Source: Craterostigma plantagineum
Taxonomy: Eukaryota > Streptophyta > Magnoliopsida > Lamiales > Linderniaceae
NCBI GenBank assembly: GCA_027422505.1
Contig: JAPQWV010000005.1
Coordinates: 7,321,501 to 7,385,500, forward strand
Length of the DNA stretch: 64,000 nucleotides
Reading direction: 5' to 3'
In this document: in pieces, positions 1 to 11,439 of the stretch
Position numbering within the stretch: the first letter of the stretch is position 1
How the letters are laid out: every line of letters starts with the position of its first letter
Made by a program: the position numbers and the translations under genes
Notes under the pieces: model-generated
Databases searched by the model: none
Seen by the model: the letters and a program-made list of their open reading frames with translations, nothing else
What the model was told of the DNA's origin: nothing

Positions 1-89
1 GGCCTAAGTTGGGACCATAAGATTTTATTATATTAGAGATGTTATTAAATTATAGAGTATTAATTTATAGAAATTTTACTGTAAAATAA
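1..89. repeat. Truncated right end of an AT-rich MITE
   Basis: The window opens inside a copy of a short repeat ending ...ATTTTACTGTA. Its reverse complement closely matches the repeat beginning near 6815, including a shared GGTCCC-anchored block. The left end is off the window. The family is non-autonomous and nothing here is coding. Confidence 0.55.
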
Positions 90-757
90 ATCCCTTTTTA
101 TTTCCAAGAGAAGTTAATGTTATGCGTTTGTGATAAGTTGAACACAATTTGAAAAATGTTGGGGATGTTGTTTGGGAAGTTAAAATCGGATTTACTCCAA
201 ATCACAAGCCCAACATATAAGTTCTAAAGTTGAGTTCCTTTGTGAAAAATCCATTGATTACACTTAAATGCAGGTCAAAAAACCTGGATATGTTCCACTA
301 CATGTTTCGTATTATAAATTTACAAAAATTTATTTTTATAAATATCGAAAATATAAGATATGTATATGATCAACATGAAATATAGAATACAGATAAGTTA
401 ATTTGTTTTATCATATAAATCACAATAATTTTATGATTAGTGGAATATGTATCTAGAAAGGTTTTTTCAAGGACAATCATCTTGAATAGCCGTTTTGCTC
501 TCATTGCTTGTGATTAAAATTTCCCTTTAGTAAAAAACCCAGAATGCCCTTGGTCATCGATTGGCAATATCAACAAACTTTTCACTTCACCGTTGAGTTT
601 GATCACAAGCCCAAGAAAAATAGGCGGTGGAAAGTCAAGAAAAAAAAAGGGATATTTTTAAGAAGAAATCCATGTTCTGCAACTTTCCAGATAGAGCCAC
701 ACAGTGCACAAAAACACGAAAGACAAAAAAGGGGGGGAAAGGAAAGGAAAGACTAAC
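90..757 (-). other. Probable LSF2 intron 1 sequence, no second exon seen
   Basis: The LSF2 exon at 758-1046 ends at a GT donor at 757-756, so this stretch should be intron on the minus strand. I searched it for the next conserved block of LSF2 (the part that follows the HHxLG motif) and did not find it. The next exon therefore lies beyond the left edge, or has been lost. The stretch is AT-rich with purine runs at 640-760. Confidence 0.5.
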
Positions 758-1046
758 CCAATTCGTGATGGTACTCGTAAGGGTTCCTCATCATTCTCTT
801 CATATCAACGTTGTACTCCTCCATTTTGTTCCTAGAGATTCTTCTTCTAACAGCTGAATCCCCTTGACCAGCTTCGTTCTCTTGGAGTCTTGTGCTGCAA
901 TAAATGGGATGATGAATCTTTGGAAAATTCTTACCAGTGCTTGAATTTGAGATAGATCTGTGAAGTGGGCGCCGCCTATCGATTGATTCCGATGAAGGGA
1001 ACGTGAGACAGAAACAATTAGTCCTTCCTATGACGCCAGAAATCAT
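758..1046 (-). CDS. LSF2: Phosphoglucan phosphatase LSF2, first exon (partial gene)
   Basis: LSF2 (LIKE SEX FOUR 2) is a chloroplast dual-specificity-type phosphatase that removes C3 phosphate from starch glucan. The sequence shows a 96-residue exon. Residues 1-70 are Ser/Arg-rich with few acidic residues, as in a chloroplast transit peptide. They are followed by KMEEYNVDMKRMMRNPYEYH, which matches the signature just before the phosphatase domain of LSF2. The open frame runs into a TAG right after a GGGTTAGT donor, giving a split Gly codon (phase 1). Only the N-terminus is in the window. The catalytic Cys motif is not present, so function cannot be confirmed. A copia insertion begins 142 bp upstream of the ATG. 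An alternative is an isolated exon relic, because exon 2 is not visible. Confidence 0.82.
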
Positions 1047-1187
1047 TGTATTTCTTCAGCAATCTTCTGTAGGTGTGTTTGTGTATCTGCTGTGTGTCGC
1101 CTTCTCAGATTTTCTTTCTGTGGCTGAAGTTGAAAGTTTCTCAATGAATAGCTTGGGAGTTGTTTGACTTGTGAAATATATACATAT

Positions 1188-1418
1188 TGTTATGAATAAT
1201 AAAATTTATTATGTGGATGTCCACATATTTATTAGTGTGAAAAATTAGTTGACGTAGTGTATGGAATTGGCTATAAATTGGTCTCATTTTGTAACGTTGA
1301 CTTATAGAATATCAGTTGTAAAAGCACGTAATATTATAAACTATATTATTCATTGTTTCTATATATGTTGATCAATATGGATATTATATTTTATAGATAT
1401 AGTAAATATTTTATAACA
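1188..1418 (+). repeat. 5' LTR of the first copia element
   Basis: 231 bp beginning TGTTATGAAT and ending TATAACA, matching 6581-6812 in the same orientation. It is preceded by CATAT, the left half of the imperfect target duplication. Confidence 0.92.
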
Positions 1419-1731
1419 CGTTATCAGCACGAGGCTCTAACCAACCGAGGTTCGTCGACGTCATCACTCCGAGCACGAGTTCCGACCATTTGAATTTCGT
1501 CTACGTCATCACGTCAAGATATAATATATACATTTTATTTTTATATCTTACAACACAAAAAGCCCGCTAGCTCTCGCGGTAACCCTCAAAAACTTGTGGC
1601 GTGAGCACCAAATTTCGAATCATAGCTGGGCCGTTGACTTTTTAATTATGTCATTTTATTCAAATTTGACTTTTTACTTTTATCACAATAACGTTATTAT
1701 TATTTAAGCTTCGAACTATTTTTCTTAACAA

Positions 1732-4700
1732 TTGTTATATTCTGTGATAGTAAAATGTCGAATCTTAAAAAGTTTGATATTGTTGCTCTGGATATTATGG
1801 GCAAGAACTATTTGTCATGGATTTTGGATGCCGAAATCCACCTTGGATCGAAAGGCATGTGAACTACTATACAAGCTGATAATACGGCATCGAGCCAAGA
1901 CAAGGCCAAGACCGTGATATTTTTCCGTCACCACCTTCATGAAAGTTTAAAGGTGGAATATTTCACTGTGAAAGATCCACTTATTTTGTGGACTAGTCTG
2001 AAAGAAAGATACGACCATCAGAGGACTGTGATCCTACCAAATGTCCAATATGAATGGACAAACTTACGGTTCCAAGATTATAAATCTGTAAGTGATTATA
2101 ATTCTGCTATGTTCAGAATTACTTCTCAATTAACATTGTGTGAACATGAAGTTACAGAAGCAAGTATGACGGAGAAAACCTTCACCACGTTCCATGCAGC
2201 AAATTTGTTGTTACAACAACAATATCGTGAAAAGGGTTTCAAGATTCAGAATTAATTTCATGTCTCCTCGTTGCTGAACAAAATAATGAGTTATTATTGA
2301 AGAACCATCAATCATGACCAACGGGCTCTGCTCCCATTCCTGAAATCAATATGAACACTTACCAAAGTGATCGAGGCAATAGCTTTCGGGGTCGTGGCAG
2401 GTATAATAATCGAGGTCGTGGTGGTGGTCGTGGTCGTGGCCGAGGTTGTGGCGGTAACCGACAGCATTATGGTAATTATGATAATTTTCGTTAAAAAAGG
2501 AAAAATGAAAACAAAGAAGAAACCGACGAACAATCAAAAAGGCGATTCGATGAACCATGTTCTCGTTGTGGTATGAAAGGTCATTATGCTCGTACTTGTC
2601 GTGTGGCAAAACATGCTCTATCAAAAATCGCTTGAAAAATGAAAGGAAGTTGAGACAAACTTTGTCCAAGATGAAGGAGGTTCTAATCTCAACCTCGATG
2701 ATATTCCCCATATGGATCTTGAAGAATTTCTCGCCGATCATAATGAGTAAAAGACTTATTATTGTGTATCGTATTGATATTTTATGTACATGTGCTGTAT
2801 GATCATGAATTTTATGTACGTATGTGTGCTGTATTATCATGATTTTATGTACGGTGTTGTATTATGATGAATTTTATGTAAAATTAAAAATTAATGTGTT
2901 TTATTATTTTCTTGAGGAATGAACACACGTGGTGATATATGTCTTGTGGACAGCGCAACGACTCATACAATACTCACGGATAAGAAATATTTCATCCTAT
3001 TGATTACTCAAGAAGCAAATGTTAATACTATTTTGGGAATTACAAAATTGTTGAAGGCTCTGGAAGAGCTAATATCTTATTTTCCGGAGGAATAAAATTG
3101 CATATTGAAAATGTTCTTCGAAGTCTCATAGAAACTTATTGAGTTTTAAAGACATCCATAAAAACGGATATCATATTGAGACTACAAAAGAAGGTGATAA
3201 TGAATACTTTCAAATCACAAACGTGATTTTAAATAAAAAATGCGTTATAGAAAAATTGTTTGCATTATCTTCAGGTTTATACTATGCGTATATTAATACG
3301 ATTGAGTCGAATTTTATAAACAATGATTAATTTGTGGTGTGGCATGACCGGTTAGGCCATCCCTGTTCAACTATGATGCGAAGAATAATTGAGAACTCAT
3401 GTGGACACACTTTAAAAAATAAGAAAATTATTCAATCCAATGAGTTATCATGTGATGCTTGCTCGAAAGGAAAATTAATCGTTAGATCATCACCGGTAAA
3501 ATTGAAGAATGAATCTATTACGTTTACAGAACGTATTCAAGGTGATATTTGTGGACCAACTCCTTCATGTGGCCATTTAGATACTTCATGGTTTTAATTG
3601 ATGCATAAAATAAATGGTCACATGTATCATATATCAACGCAATGTTGGGTTTGATAGACTGCTTGCTCAGTTAATTCGATTACGAGCACATTTTCCTGAT
3701 TATCCAATTAAGAAAATACGTCTTGACAATGCTGGTAAATTCACCTCTAAAAGCATTTGAATATTGTATGTCTATTGGGATTGATGTTGAACATCCCGTA
3801 GCACATGTGCATACTCAAAATGGACTTGCATAATCATTAATAAAAATATTACAATTAATAGCAAGACCATTACCAATGAAGTCGAAGCTTCCCTTATCGT
3901 GTTGGGGATATGCTATTTTGCATGCAGCATCACTTATTCACATTCGACCCACAAGTTATCATAATGTTTCCCCATTACAAATGGTTTTCGGTCAGGAACC
4001 AGATATTTCCCATCTGAGAATTTTTGGATGTGCAGTATATGTTCCAAATGCTCCACCACAACGCACTAAAATGGAACGTCAAAGAAGATTGGGAACATAT
4101 GTTGGATTTGAATCTAAGTCAATACTAAAATATTTAGAACCATTGACAAGAGATTTATTTACGGCTCGATTTGCCGACTGTTATTTTGATGAATCAAACT
4201 TTCCAACATTATGGGGAGATAAAGAAAATAAACAGCTGATTAAAGAGATTAGTTTGAACGAATTATCATTGGCTCATTTTGATCCTTATACAAAAGAATG
4301 TGAACTTGAAGTTCAAAAGATAATTCATTTACAAAATTTAGCAAATCAATTGCCAGACAGTTTTACTGACCAGAGAATGGTGACTAAATCGCATATACCA
4401 GCTGTTAATGCTCCTGTTAGAATTGATACTTCTATTGATAATACTAATAATAAAATTGAGCTGAAACCACGGTTGAAACGTGGTAGGCCCTTGGGATCCA
4501 AAGAAAAGAATCCTCGTAAAAGAAAAGGAGCAAATAAAATAGATGGTCAAATCGAGGACACGTCAACTCTAATAGAGTCCATGGGCATAATTTAATCTGA
4601 TCAGGTACCTGAAAATTGTGAAAATATTAAAAATGAAGAGATCTCAATAAATTATGCCCATAATGGAATAAGATGGAACCGAGATGAAGTCAACGTTGAC

Positions 4701-6252
4701 GATGTTTTCTCATTTAACGTAGCGCTACATGAGATTAACGAAAATGAGGATCATGAACCAAAATCTATAAATGAATGTCGACAAAGAAGTGATTGGCCAA
4801 AATGAAAAGATGCAATCGAGGCAGAATTAAAATCACTTGAGAAACGAAAAGTATTTGGACCTGTGGTCCGTATACCAGAAAATGTAAAGTCGGTTGGATA
4901 TAAATGGGTTTTCATTAGAAAGAAAAATGAAAATGGTGAAATTGTGAGATACAAAGCACGGCGTATTGCACAAGCTTTTTCACAAAGACCTGGCATTGAT
5001 TACGAAGAGACTTATTCTCCTGTGGTGGATGCAACAACTTTTCGTTATCTAATTAGTCTGGCAGTACGTGAAAGGCTCGATATGCATCTTATGGATGTTG
5101 TCACTGCGTACTTGTATGGATTACTCGATAGTGACATATACATGAAACTCTCTAAGGGATTTCGTTTGCCTGAAAATTCAAGATCTCGAAATGAGTACTT
5201 AATAAAGTTGAATAAAATCGCTCTACGGTTTAAAACAATCAGGGCGTATGTGGTATAATCGTCTAAGTGATTATTTACTAAAAGAGGGGTATAAAAAATG
5301 ATCAAACATGCCCTTGTATCTTCATGAGAAGAAGTGGAAATGAATTTGTAATCATTGCCGTTTATGCTGATGACTTAAATATAATAGGAATTCCTCAAGA
5401 GTTAAATAAAGCTATTACATGTTTAAAACGAGAATTCGAAATGAAAGATCTCGAAAGAACGAAATTTTGTCTCGGACTACAAATTGAATATTTAAACAAT
5501 GGAATATTTGTCCACCAAGAGACTTATAAAAAGAAGATCTTGAAAAGATTTTATATGGACAAAGCACTTCCATTAACTACTCTAATGATCGTACGATCTC
5601 TTGATGTGAATAAAGATCCGTTCAGACCATGCGATGATAATGACGAAATATCTGGTGCTGAAGTTTCATATCTTAGTGCTATTGGAGAATTAATGTATCT
5701 TACAAGTCATACTAGACCCGATATAGCATTTGCAGTGAATTTATTAGCAAGATATAGTTCTTCACCAACTAAACGACATTGGAATGGGATCAAACAAATA
5801 TTCCGTTATCTTCAAGGAACTACGGATGCGGGATTATTTTATTCGAATGATTCACAATCAAGTTTAGCTGGCTATGCAGATGCGGGATTTCTATCTGACC
5901 CACATAGCGGACAATTGCAAACAGGTTACTTAGTTACACATGAAGGTACAACTATTTCATGGCAATCGGTTAAACAAACTTTAATCGCTACTTCTTCAAA
6001 TCATGCTGAAATATTAGCGATTCATGAGGCTAGTCGAGAATGTGTTTGATTAAGATCTATTATTTAACATGTTCAAGACACTTGTGGATTATCTACAAGA
6101 AATTACCTTCTACAACGTTATTTGAAGATAATACAGCATGCATAGCTCAATTAAAAGAAGGTTACATCAAAGGTGATAGAACAAAACACATATCACCAAA
6201 ATTTTTTTTTACGCATGAACTTCAGAAAAATGGTGATATTCATGTACAATAA
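1732..6252 (+). pseudogene. Copia gag-pol polyprotein remnant
   Basis: Reading frames are broken by many stops and frameshifts. Recognisable pieces in order are: a Gag domain (about 1790-2255); a Gly/Arg-rich stretch and a CCHC zinc knuckle (CSRCGMKGHYARTC, near 2560-2600); a protease-like segment near 2945; a GAG-pre-integrase block with WHDRLGHP near 3340; integrase and its C-terminal part (3530-4150); reverse transcriptase with YADDLNI near 5360; and RNase H with an AxHxASRECV-like end near 6030-6300. The frame changes repeatedly, so no functional polyprotein can be made. A final LADLFTKALP-like block with an altered residue lies near 6270. The copia sub-lineage was not assigned. Confidence 0.92.
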
Positions 6253-6580
6253 GTTCAGTCAAGTGAAAATCTTGTTGATCTATTCACTAAGGCACTTCCT
6301 CCAAGAATTTTGAAAAATTTGGTATATTCAATTGGAGTCCGAAAATTTAGAGATCTTAAAGGACATTCTCATCAGGGGGAGTAAATACGCGTTGCACTCT
6401 TTTTTCCTTCACTATGGTATTTCCTACAGGGTTTTCCTAGTAAGATTTTTAATGAGGCAACAACTAAAAAACGTATCTAAAGAATGATGTGTTCTTTTTC
6501 CTTCATTAGGTTTTTATCTCACTGGGTTTTTCCTAATAAGGTTTTAATGAGGCATATTCTTTATTGGACATCCAAGGGGG

Positions 6581-6812
6581 TGTTATGAATAATAAAATTT
6601 ATTTTGTGGAATCCACATATTTATTAGTGTGAAAAATTAGTTGAAATAGTGCATGAAATTGGCTATAAATTGGTATCATTTTGTAACGTTGATGTATAGA
6701 ATATCAGTTGTAAAAGCATGTAATATTAAAAACTATATTATTCATTGTTTCTATTTATGTTGATCAATATGCGTATTATATTTTATAGATATAAAATAAA
6801 TATTTTATAACA
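6581..6812 (+). repeat. 3' LTR of the first copia element
   Basis: 232 bp matching 1188-1418, again TGTTATGAAT to TATAACA. It is preceded by a polypurine tract and followed by CATAC. Confidence 0.92.
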
Positions 6813-6814
6813 CA

Positions 6815-7452
6815 TACAGTAAAATAAATTAATAATCGATAAATTAATACTCTCTAAAATAATAAAATTTTTAGGTCCCGGCTTGGGCCTTTGTAAAAAA
6901 TAATCAAATTCGATAAGATAATAACAATAATTTTTTGGAAAATCCCTTAATAAATATTAGGTCCCATTAAAATTCTAAATTAATAATTCATAAAATATAC
7001 AATTATAAATTATGGTAATTTGCTAAATTAAGAATCTATTTATTACTAGATTTTCTTTTTAGTTGCAGTCAATAGTTCCGATGTCGAGTTCTCTAGCTGC
7101 AACAAAAAAATTTGAAGGGTTGTTGTCGCCGTGTCGCTTAATATCCCCACCCTTCTGAAAGTTGGTTGAATGATACTCCAATGATATCCTGAGAGCACTT
7201 GATATTGTACCTTGATTAATTTTCAAACAATATTTTTCATTAATTTACACTTGAAAATCGTTTTGAGTACATGAATATAATTAGTGAAACATATTTGAAT
7301 TCATATATCGTCAATACATTCTAAATTTGTTGAATTTAAAGAGTCTTTCTTTTAATTAATAAAATATTAATTTATCAATATATTAATATCTCTCTAAATT
7401 AATAAAATGTCATGGTCTCAATGTTAGTAATTTATAGAGGTTTTACTCTATA
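6815..7452. repeat. AT-rich MITE with inverted ends (AGTAAAAC..TATAAATT family)
   Basis: The left end begins AGTAAAATAAATTAATA and the right end reads AATTTATAGAGGTTTTACT, its imperfect inverse. Inside are TAAATTAATA-type sub-repeats and GGTCCC/GGTCTC blocks that also occur inverted at window positions 1-89. It abuts the copia 3' LTR. There is no open frame of note. The superfamily cannot be decided and no target duplication was resolved. Confidence 0.5.
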
Positions 7453-8564
7453 TTTTTTTAATACTTATATAAGCGAATGAAGAAATGAATAGTGTCTATT
7501 CGTCGTAATCTACCATCTAGGATATGATAGCCTGTCTGTAGGCATAACACGGTGTCGTCTTGCTTTCAATTTGTTCAATAAATATAGAGGAGCGTATTGA
7601 GTTGTGCCTTTCTTCACAAATTTTTGGTACTTGTTATACTATATTATATACAATAAATATTGTGAGACCCACGTGACTTGTCTAACCATACCCATTCCTA
7701 AAAAAATTTGCATGTATGTTATCATTTAGATATAATTATATATAATTTAAAAAAGTACATAGATATCTTTCGATATATTTAATATTTATTTATTTTTTAA
7801 GTGAACCACATCAAACTAATACAATCAAATCACTTAGGATTAATCTTGATGAGTAAGGAAATTTAAATTTGATGTGCACTTTTATTATGTATATGTATAA
7901 TCTTAGGTTAAGGGATTGTATGAAATTCCATATTCTGAATAGAAAATGGTCTAACTTAATCTATTAATGTGCTCATGGCCGATTTTTGTACCGTGCATAA
8001 TGGTATATCGCGCAGAAAATGTGACTTTTAGGGTGGATGTTTATACTTCAGGTCTCATATTATTACAAGAACATGGCACAACTAAAAACATCATAGAAAA
8101 CATTATCTCTAATCCAATTATTAAATTTCCCAAAAAATAGTAGCAAAGCACTCCCTAAAATTTATAGTTCTATATCCAAATTGCAAAATATCATAATAGA
8201 AAACCTCCAAAACTCAGAGAATGAAGAATCAGATAGGTGAGTATTGCATCACTTGATTTCTCACAACTACAAGCGAATCCCAAATTAAGAACATCTGCGA
8301 CTATAATGCTAATCTTCGAGATCAAATTCAAAAATATCATTGCAAAGAAGTCCAGGCCAATCTTTAGGTTATGAATTTCCTATAAGATGATTTAGGATAA
8401 GGCATTTTAACGTTTCAATGCTTCAGGGTTCAAGGAATATGGATTGGTTAGGAGTATAATATCAAAAAGATTAAATTATTTATACTGTTATTCTGTTTAA
8501 TGCGCCAAGAAATATTTCTTAATGTAGAGAATGATGATATTATACAAAGACATTTATAAGTAAT
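7453..8564. other. Intergenic DNA, nothing recognised
   Basis: AT-rich, with no coding signature, no clear inverted ends and no RNA gene that I could see on either strand. Confidence 0.6.
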
Positions 8565-8574
8565 TTATATTATT

Positions 8575-8768
8575 TGTCCCCAAAGGCCTGACCTAGCGGA
8601 TATGGCTGTGACTATCAAGCTTGAGGTTAGGGGTTCGATTTCGCCTAGAAAATTGACTTTCGTTGTTGGATGGAGAGTGTGGCATTTCCACATGTGATTA
8701 TTGACAGTTTCGTTCATTTTCATATTATCTTCATCACTGACAGTTTGTTGATATTCTATAACATGTGA
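8575..8768 (+). mobile_element. Candidate tRNA-derived SINE
   Basis: A Pol III-like A box (TAGCGGATATGG, near 8595) is followed about 35 bp later by a B-box-like GGTTCGATTTC (near 8630), the arrangement of a tRNA-derived SINE head. The body is unrelated to any tRNA. A possible 10-bp duplication TTATATTATT lies at 8565-8574 and 8769-8778, followed by ATT repeats. The head diverges too much from a tRNA to be a functional tRNA gene. The duplication is AT-rich and could be chance. Confidence 0.45.
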
Positions 8769-8824
8769 TTATATTATTAAATTATTAAATTATTAAATGA
8801 TAACTGATACAAACAATACGCTAA

Positions 8825-9689
8825 GAGCATCTCCAACCGAACACCAAAACCCAAAATTTGAGGTAAATTTACTCCAACCGAACACCAAAACTAAATTCAA
8901 AATGCGTTGGATACATTCTCTCTCCTCATTTGGAACGGTTAGGATGATTTTTGTTAATAGTTCTATATTTTCTTCTCTCTCTCATATTGTGTAGATTAAA
9001 TCGAATTAACGAAAAATAAATGTCACATCAAAGTGTCCAGCCAGGGGCGGACCTAGCCTGGTATGACTGTGGGGTCAAGAAGGTTCACAGCCCAGCCCAC
9101 AACCCATGTATTTATATAAATTAAAAATAGAAAAGGTTAGGAGATAACCCAGGTCGTTTACATATGATGACCTTACAGCAACTCCAAGGACAACTAGACT
9201 AGAGGCAATTTTTGAAAATTTTAATGCATATACTATACTTAATCGGACTGCGGCCGGGGGGTCAATGGCACCCCGAGCCCCTACATGAGTCCGCCCCTCT
9301 GTCCAGCCATGTATATGTACGTACGGCTCAAATAATTATGTATTTAATGATTTCTTTTTTTGTGTAGTTTAAATCGAATTGATATATATATATATATCAT
9401 ATAATGATGATTTGATTATGTTGGTGCGATTTTGGTTGTTACTTGTAAAATGATTCAATGAGCGTAATTTTATTAATTTGTTGTGATTAAAATAATATTT
9501 GTAGTCTAATTTCTAAAGTTGTTAAATATGTTGGTAGTATTGAAATTTGTAACAATTGGTGTGGAAGTGAATATTACAAAATAGTCTTTTGAGTTTGAGA
9601 ATGAGTTTAACGGTTGGAGAAGAATTACAACATTTTGAGTTTGAGAATGTGTTTGAGTTTGAGAATGCGTTCTACGGTTGGAGATGATC
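8825..9689. mobile_element. PIF/Harbinger-type MITE with nested hAT MITE
   Basis: The ends GAGCATCTCCAACCG (8825-8839) and CGGTTGGAGATGATC (9675-9689) are inverted repeats. Each is flanked by TAA (8822-8824 and 9690-9692), the usual 3-bp Harbinger target. Removing the nested 9042-9299 insertion leaves about 600 bp of AT-rich, non-coding body. Internal GAGTTTGAGAATG repeats occur near the right end. Confidence 0.75.
9042..9299. mobile_element. Short hAT-type MITE (CAGGGGCGG family)
   Basis: It starts CAGGGGCGGAC and ends GTCCGCCCCTC. The flanking 8-mers TGTCCAGC (9034-9041 and 9300-9307) are identical, the 8-bp duplication expected of hAT elements. It is 258 bp and non-coding, and inserted inside the Harbinger-type MITE 8825-9689. 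The same terminal motif recurs at 54464. Confidence 0.82.
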
Positions 9690-9875
9690 TAATAGAAGAA
9701 ACAGGGCATTTAGCGCCGCGCCTTGTGCGCGGCTTCAATATTCTAGTATATATAAGCCCCGCTTTGTCGTTCAATTGCTTACGTGTGCCAAGCTGAAATA
9801 ACTTGGCAACTTTTTTTTTTCAAAGTTTAATTGCTTACGTGTGTCAAGGAGAATTGGGTGACTGAAAATAAATAA

Positions 9876-10982
9876 GGGTCCTACTATTCACACCCCATAT
9901 ACTAGTCTTTACACCCCTCAAACACTTGATTTTTGTAATAATGATTTTAAATAATCACATGATTCAACAAATATTAACTTATTTCCGTTAAATCAATAAT
10001 ATTAATTACATGGACTATTAAAAAAATTATTAATTAAGTCATTTTAATCAATGATACATTTAGAACTAGCAAAAATGCCCGTGGCCCGCCCCACTCTGGT
10101 TTCTGTCAAATGTCCACCAAAGTGATGGGGCGGGCTGCCATTTCTCAGGCCCTCCAGAGGGCGGGCCTTGCGTGTAAGCCCGCCCGGGCCGCGGGCAGGC
10201 CCGCCAAATATCAAAAATATTTTTTTAAAAAATTAAAATATAATGAATTATTTAGGTTTTTTATATTTGTTGAGATCCAATTTTTGATTTAATCAAATTT
10301 TGATAACATAAATAAATTTTTATTAAAGAATTTAAATTGGTTAGGAGTAATTCAACTTCATTAGTTTATTTTAATGTTTTTTATATAATATTTACATTTT
10401 TATTTTTTTAGGACGGGCCGGGACCACCAGACCGCTACCCGCCAGTAGGGCGGGGCTGACTGCCATTTTTCAGTCCCGCCCGAGAGCGGGCCGCAGCAGG
10501 CCCGTCAAATATCATAAAATATGTTTTTATAAAAATAATATATAAATGAATTATATAGGTTTTTATATTTCTGAGATCCAATTTTTAATTTAATCGAATT
10601 TAATAATAAAATAAATTTTTATTAAAGAATTTAAATTCGATTAGGAGTAATTCAACTTCATCGTTTATTTTTATGTTTTTCTTTTTTTTATATATAATTT
10701 TGTTTGTTTTTTTAGGACGGGCCGGGCCGGGCTCACCAGGCCCGCTACCCGCCAGTAGGGCGGGCCGGGCGTTCATTTACCATGCCCGCCAGATGGAAAA
10801 AATTGTATTTTTTAATCCGCAAGTATTTATTTAATATTACTTTACATATTACTTAAATTATTAACATTAAACTCCTTTTTTCCTTTTTATATGGGGTATG
10901 TAATTGGTAATAATTAATGTTTACTCTACATATTAATGAGGGGTGCAAATAGAAAAAAGGTAGGTGCTAATAGAATTACCCA
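9876..10982. mobile_element. MULE-type MITE with GC-rich insertion
   Basis: The left end GGGTCCTACTATTCACACC and the right end (inverse GGGTAATTCTATTAGCACC) are imperfect inverted repeats. Identical 9-mers AATAAATAA flank it at 9867-9875 and 10983-10991, as expected of Mutator-like elements. The termini extend tens of bases and include ACACCCC/GCACCCC subterminal blocks. Its centre is interrupted by the GC-rich repeat at about 10075-10797. Confidence 0.8.
10075..10797. repeat. GGCCCGCC-rich element with ~298-bp tandem duplication
   Basis: Blocks rich in GGCCCGCC and GGGCGGGC bracket AT-rich DNA. The AT core plus one GC block is present twice in tandem (about 10185-10480 and 10483-10780), with clear drift between copies. 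The composition matches the hAT-type MITEs at 43382 and 51897, but I could not find the terminal inverted repeats or an 8-bp duplication, so the exact ends are uncertain. Confidence 0.55.
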
Positions 10983-10991
10983 ATAAATAAT

Positions 10992-11439
10992 ATAAAGCAA
11001 TCCTCCAGAAACAAAAAAGGAAAGGGGCTTCAGATTAAGTCCTCCCAATTTAATTTAATTTTCCTTAAACTGCTAATAAACGCTAGAACTATTTGCACAC
11101 TCAAGCGTGTGCATATATAATATAAATTATTTGATTATGTATATATAAAAATAAAGGTATAAGAATTAACTAAAAATAGTCATCAACTAAAATAGTAATT
11201 AAAGATAGTGGATGAATTTTAAATTTTTATTTTAATTTTGTTTATTGAAGGACACGTATTGACTGTTTAGAGAATGTTGGTTAATTTTTATATTTATTAA
11301 TTCATAATTTGTCAAAAAAAAAAAATGGTTACAAATGGACATACCAAATCAACTTTATGACAATTTAGAGGGTACTAGTTTAAGTTGGGATTAAATAATG
11401 AAGGATATGAGTGTTTTGGGGTGTTCGGTTAATGGGATT
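10992..11439. other. AT-rich intergenic DNA
   Basis: No gene or clear repeat ends seen. Poly-A and TA-rich runs only. Confidence 0.55.

Larger units (their letters stand above)
1188..6812 (+). mobile_element. Decayed Ty1/copia LTR retrotransposon
   Basis: Two direct LTRs, 1188-1418 and 6581-6812, begin TGTTATGAAT and end TATAACA. They enclose gag, protease, integrase, RT and RNase H remnants in the copia order (integrase before RT). The flanking 5-mers CATAT (1183-1187) and CATAC (6813-6817) are a near-perfect target duplication with one mismatch. A purine tract CCAAGGGGG directly precedes the 3' LTR. The LTRs differ at about 15 positions by eye, so the insertion is not recent. The sequence after the 5' LTR (CGTTATCAGCACGAG) is not the usual initiator-Met primer site. 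The element lies immediately upstream of LSF2, in opposite orientation. Confidence 0.93.

Noticed and set aside
2312..2840. Minus-strand 164-codon histidine/valine-rich frame.
   Set aside because: It is the antisense shadow of the Gly/Arg-rich and zinc-knuckle part of the first copia.
10110..10292. 60-aa frame in a GC-rich repeat.
   Set aside because: Follows the GGCCCGCC repeat and shows no gene structure.
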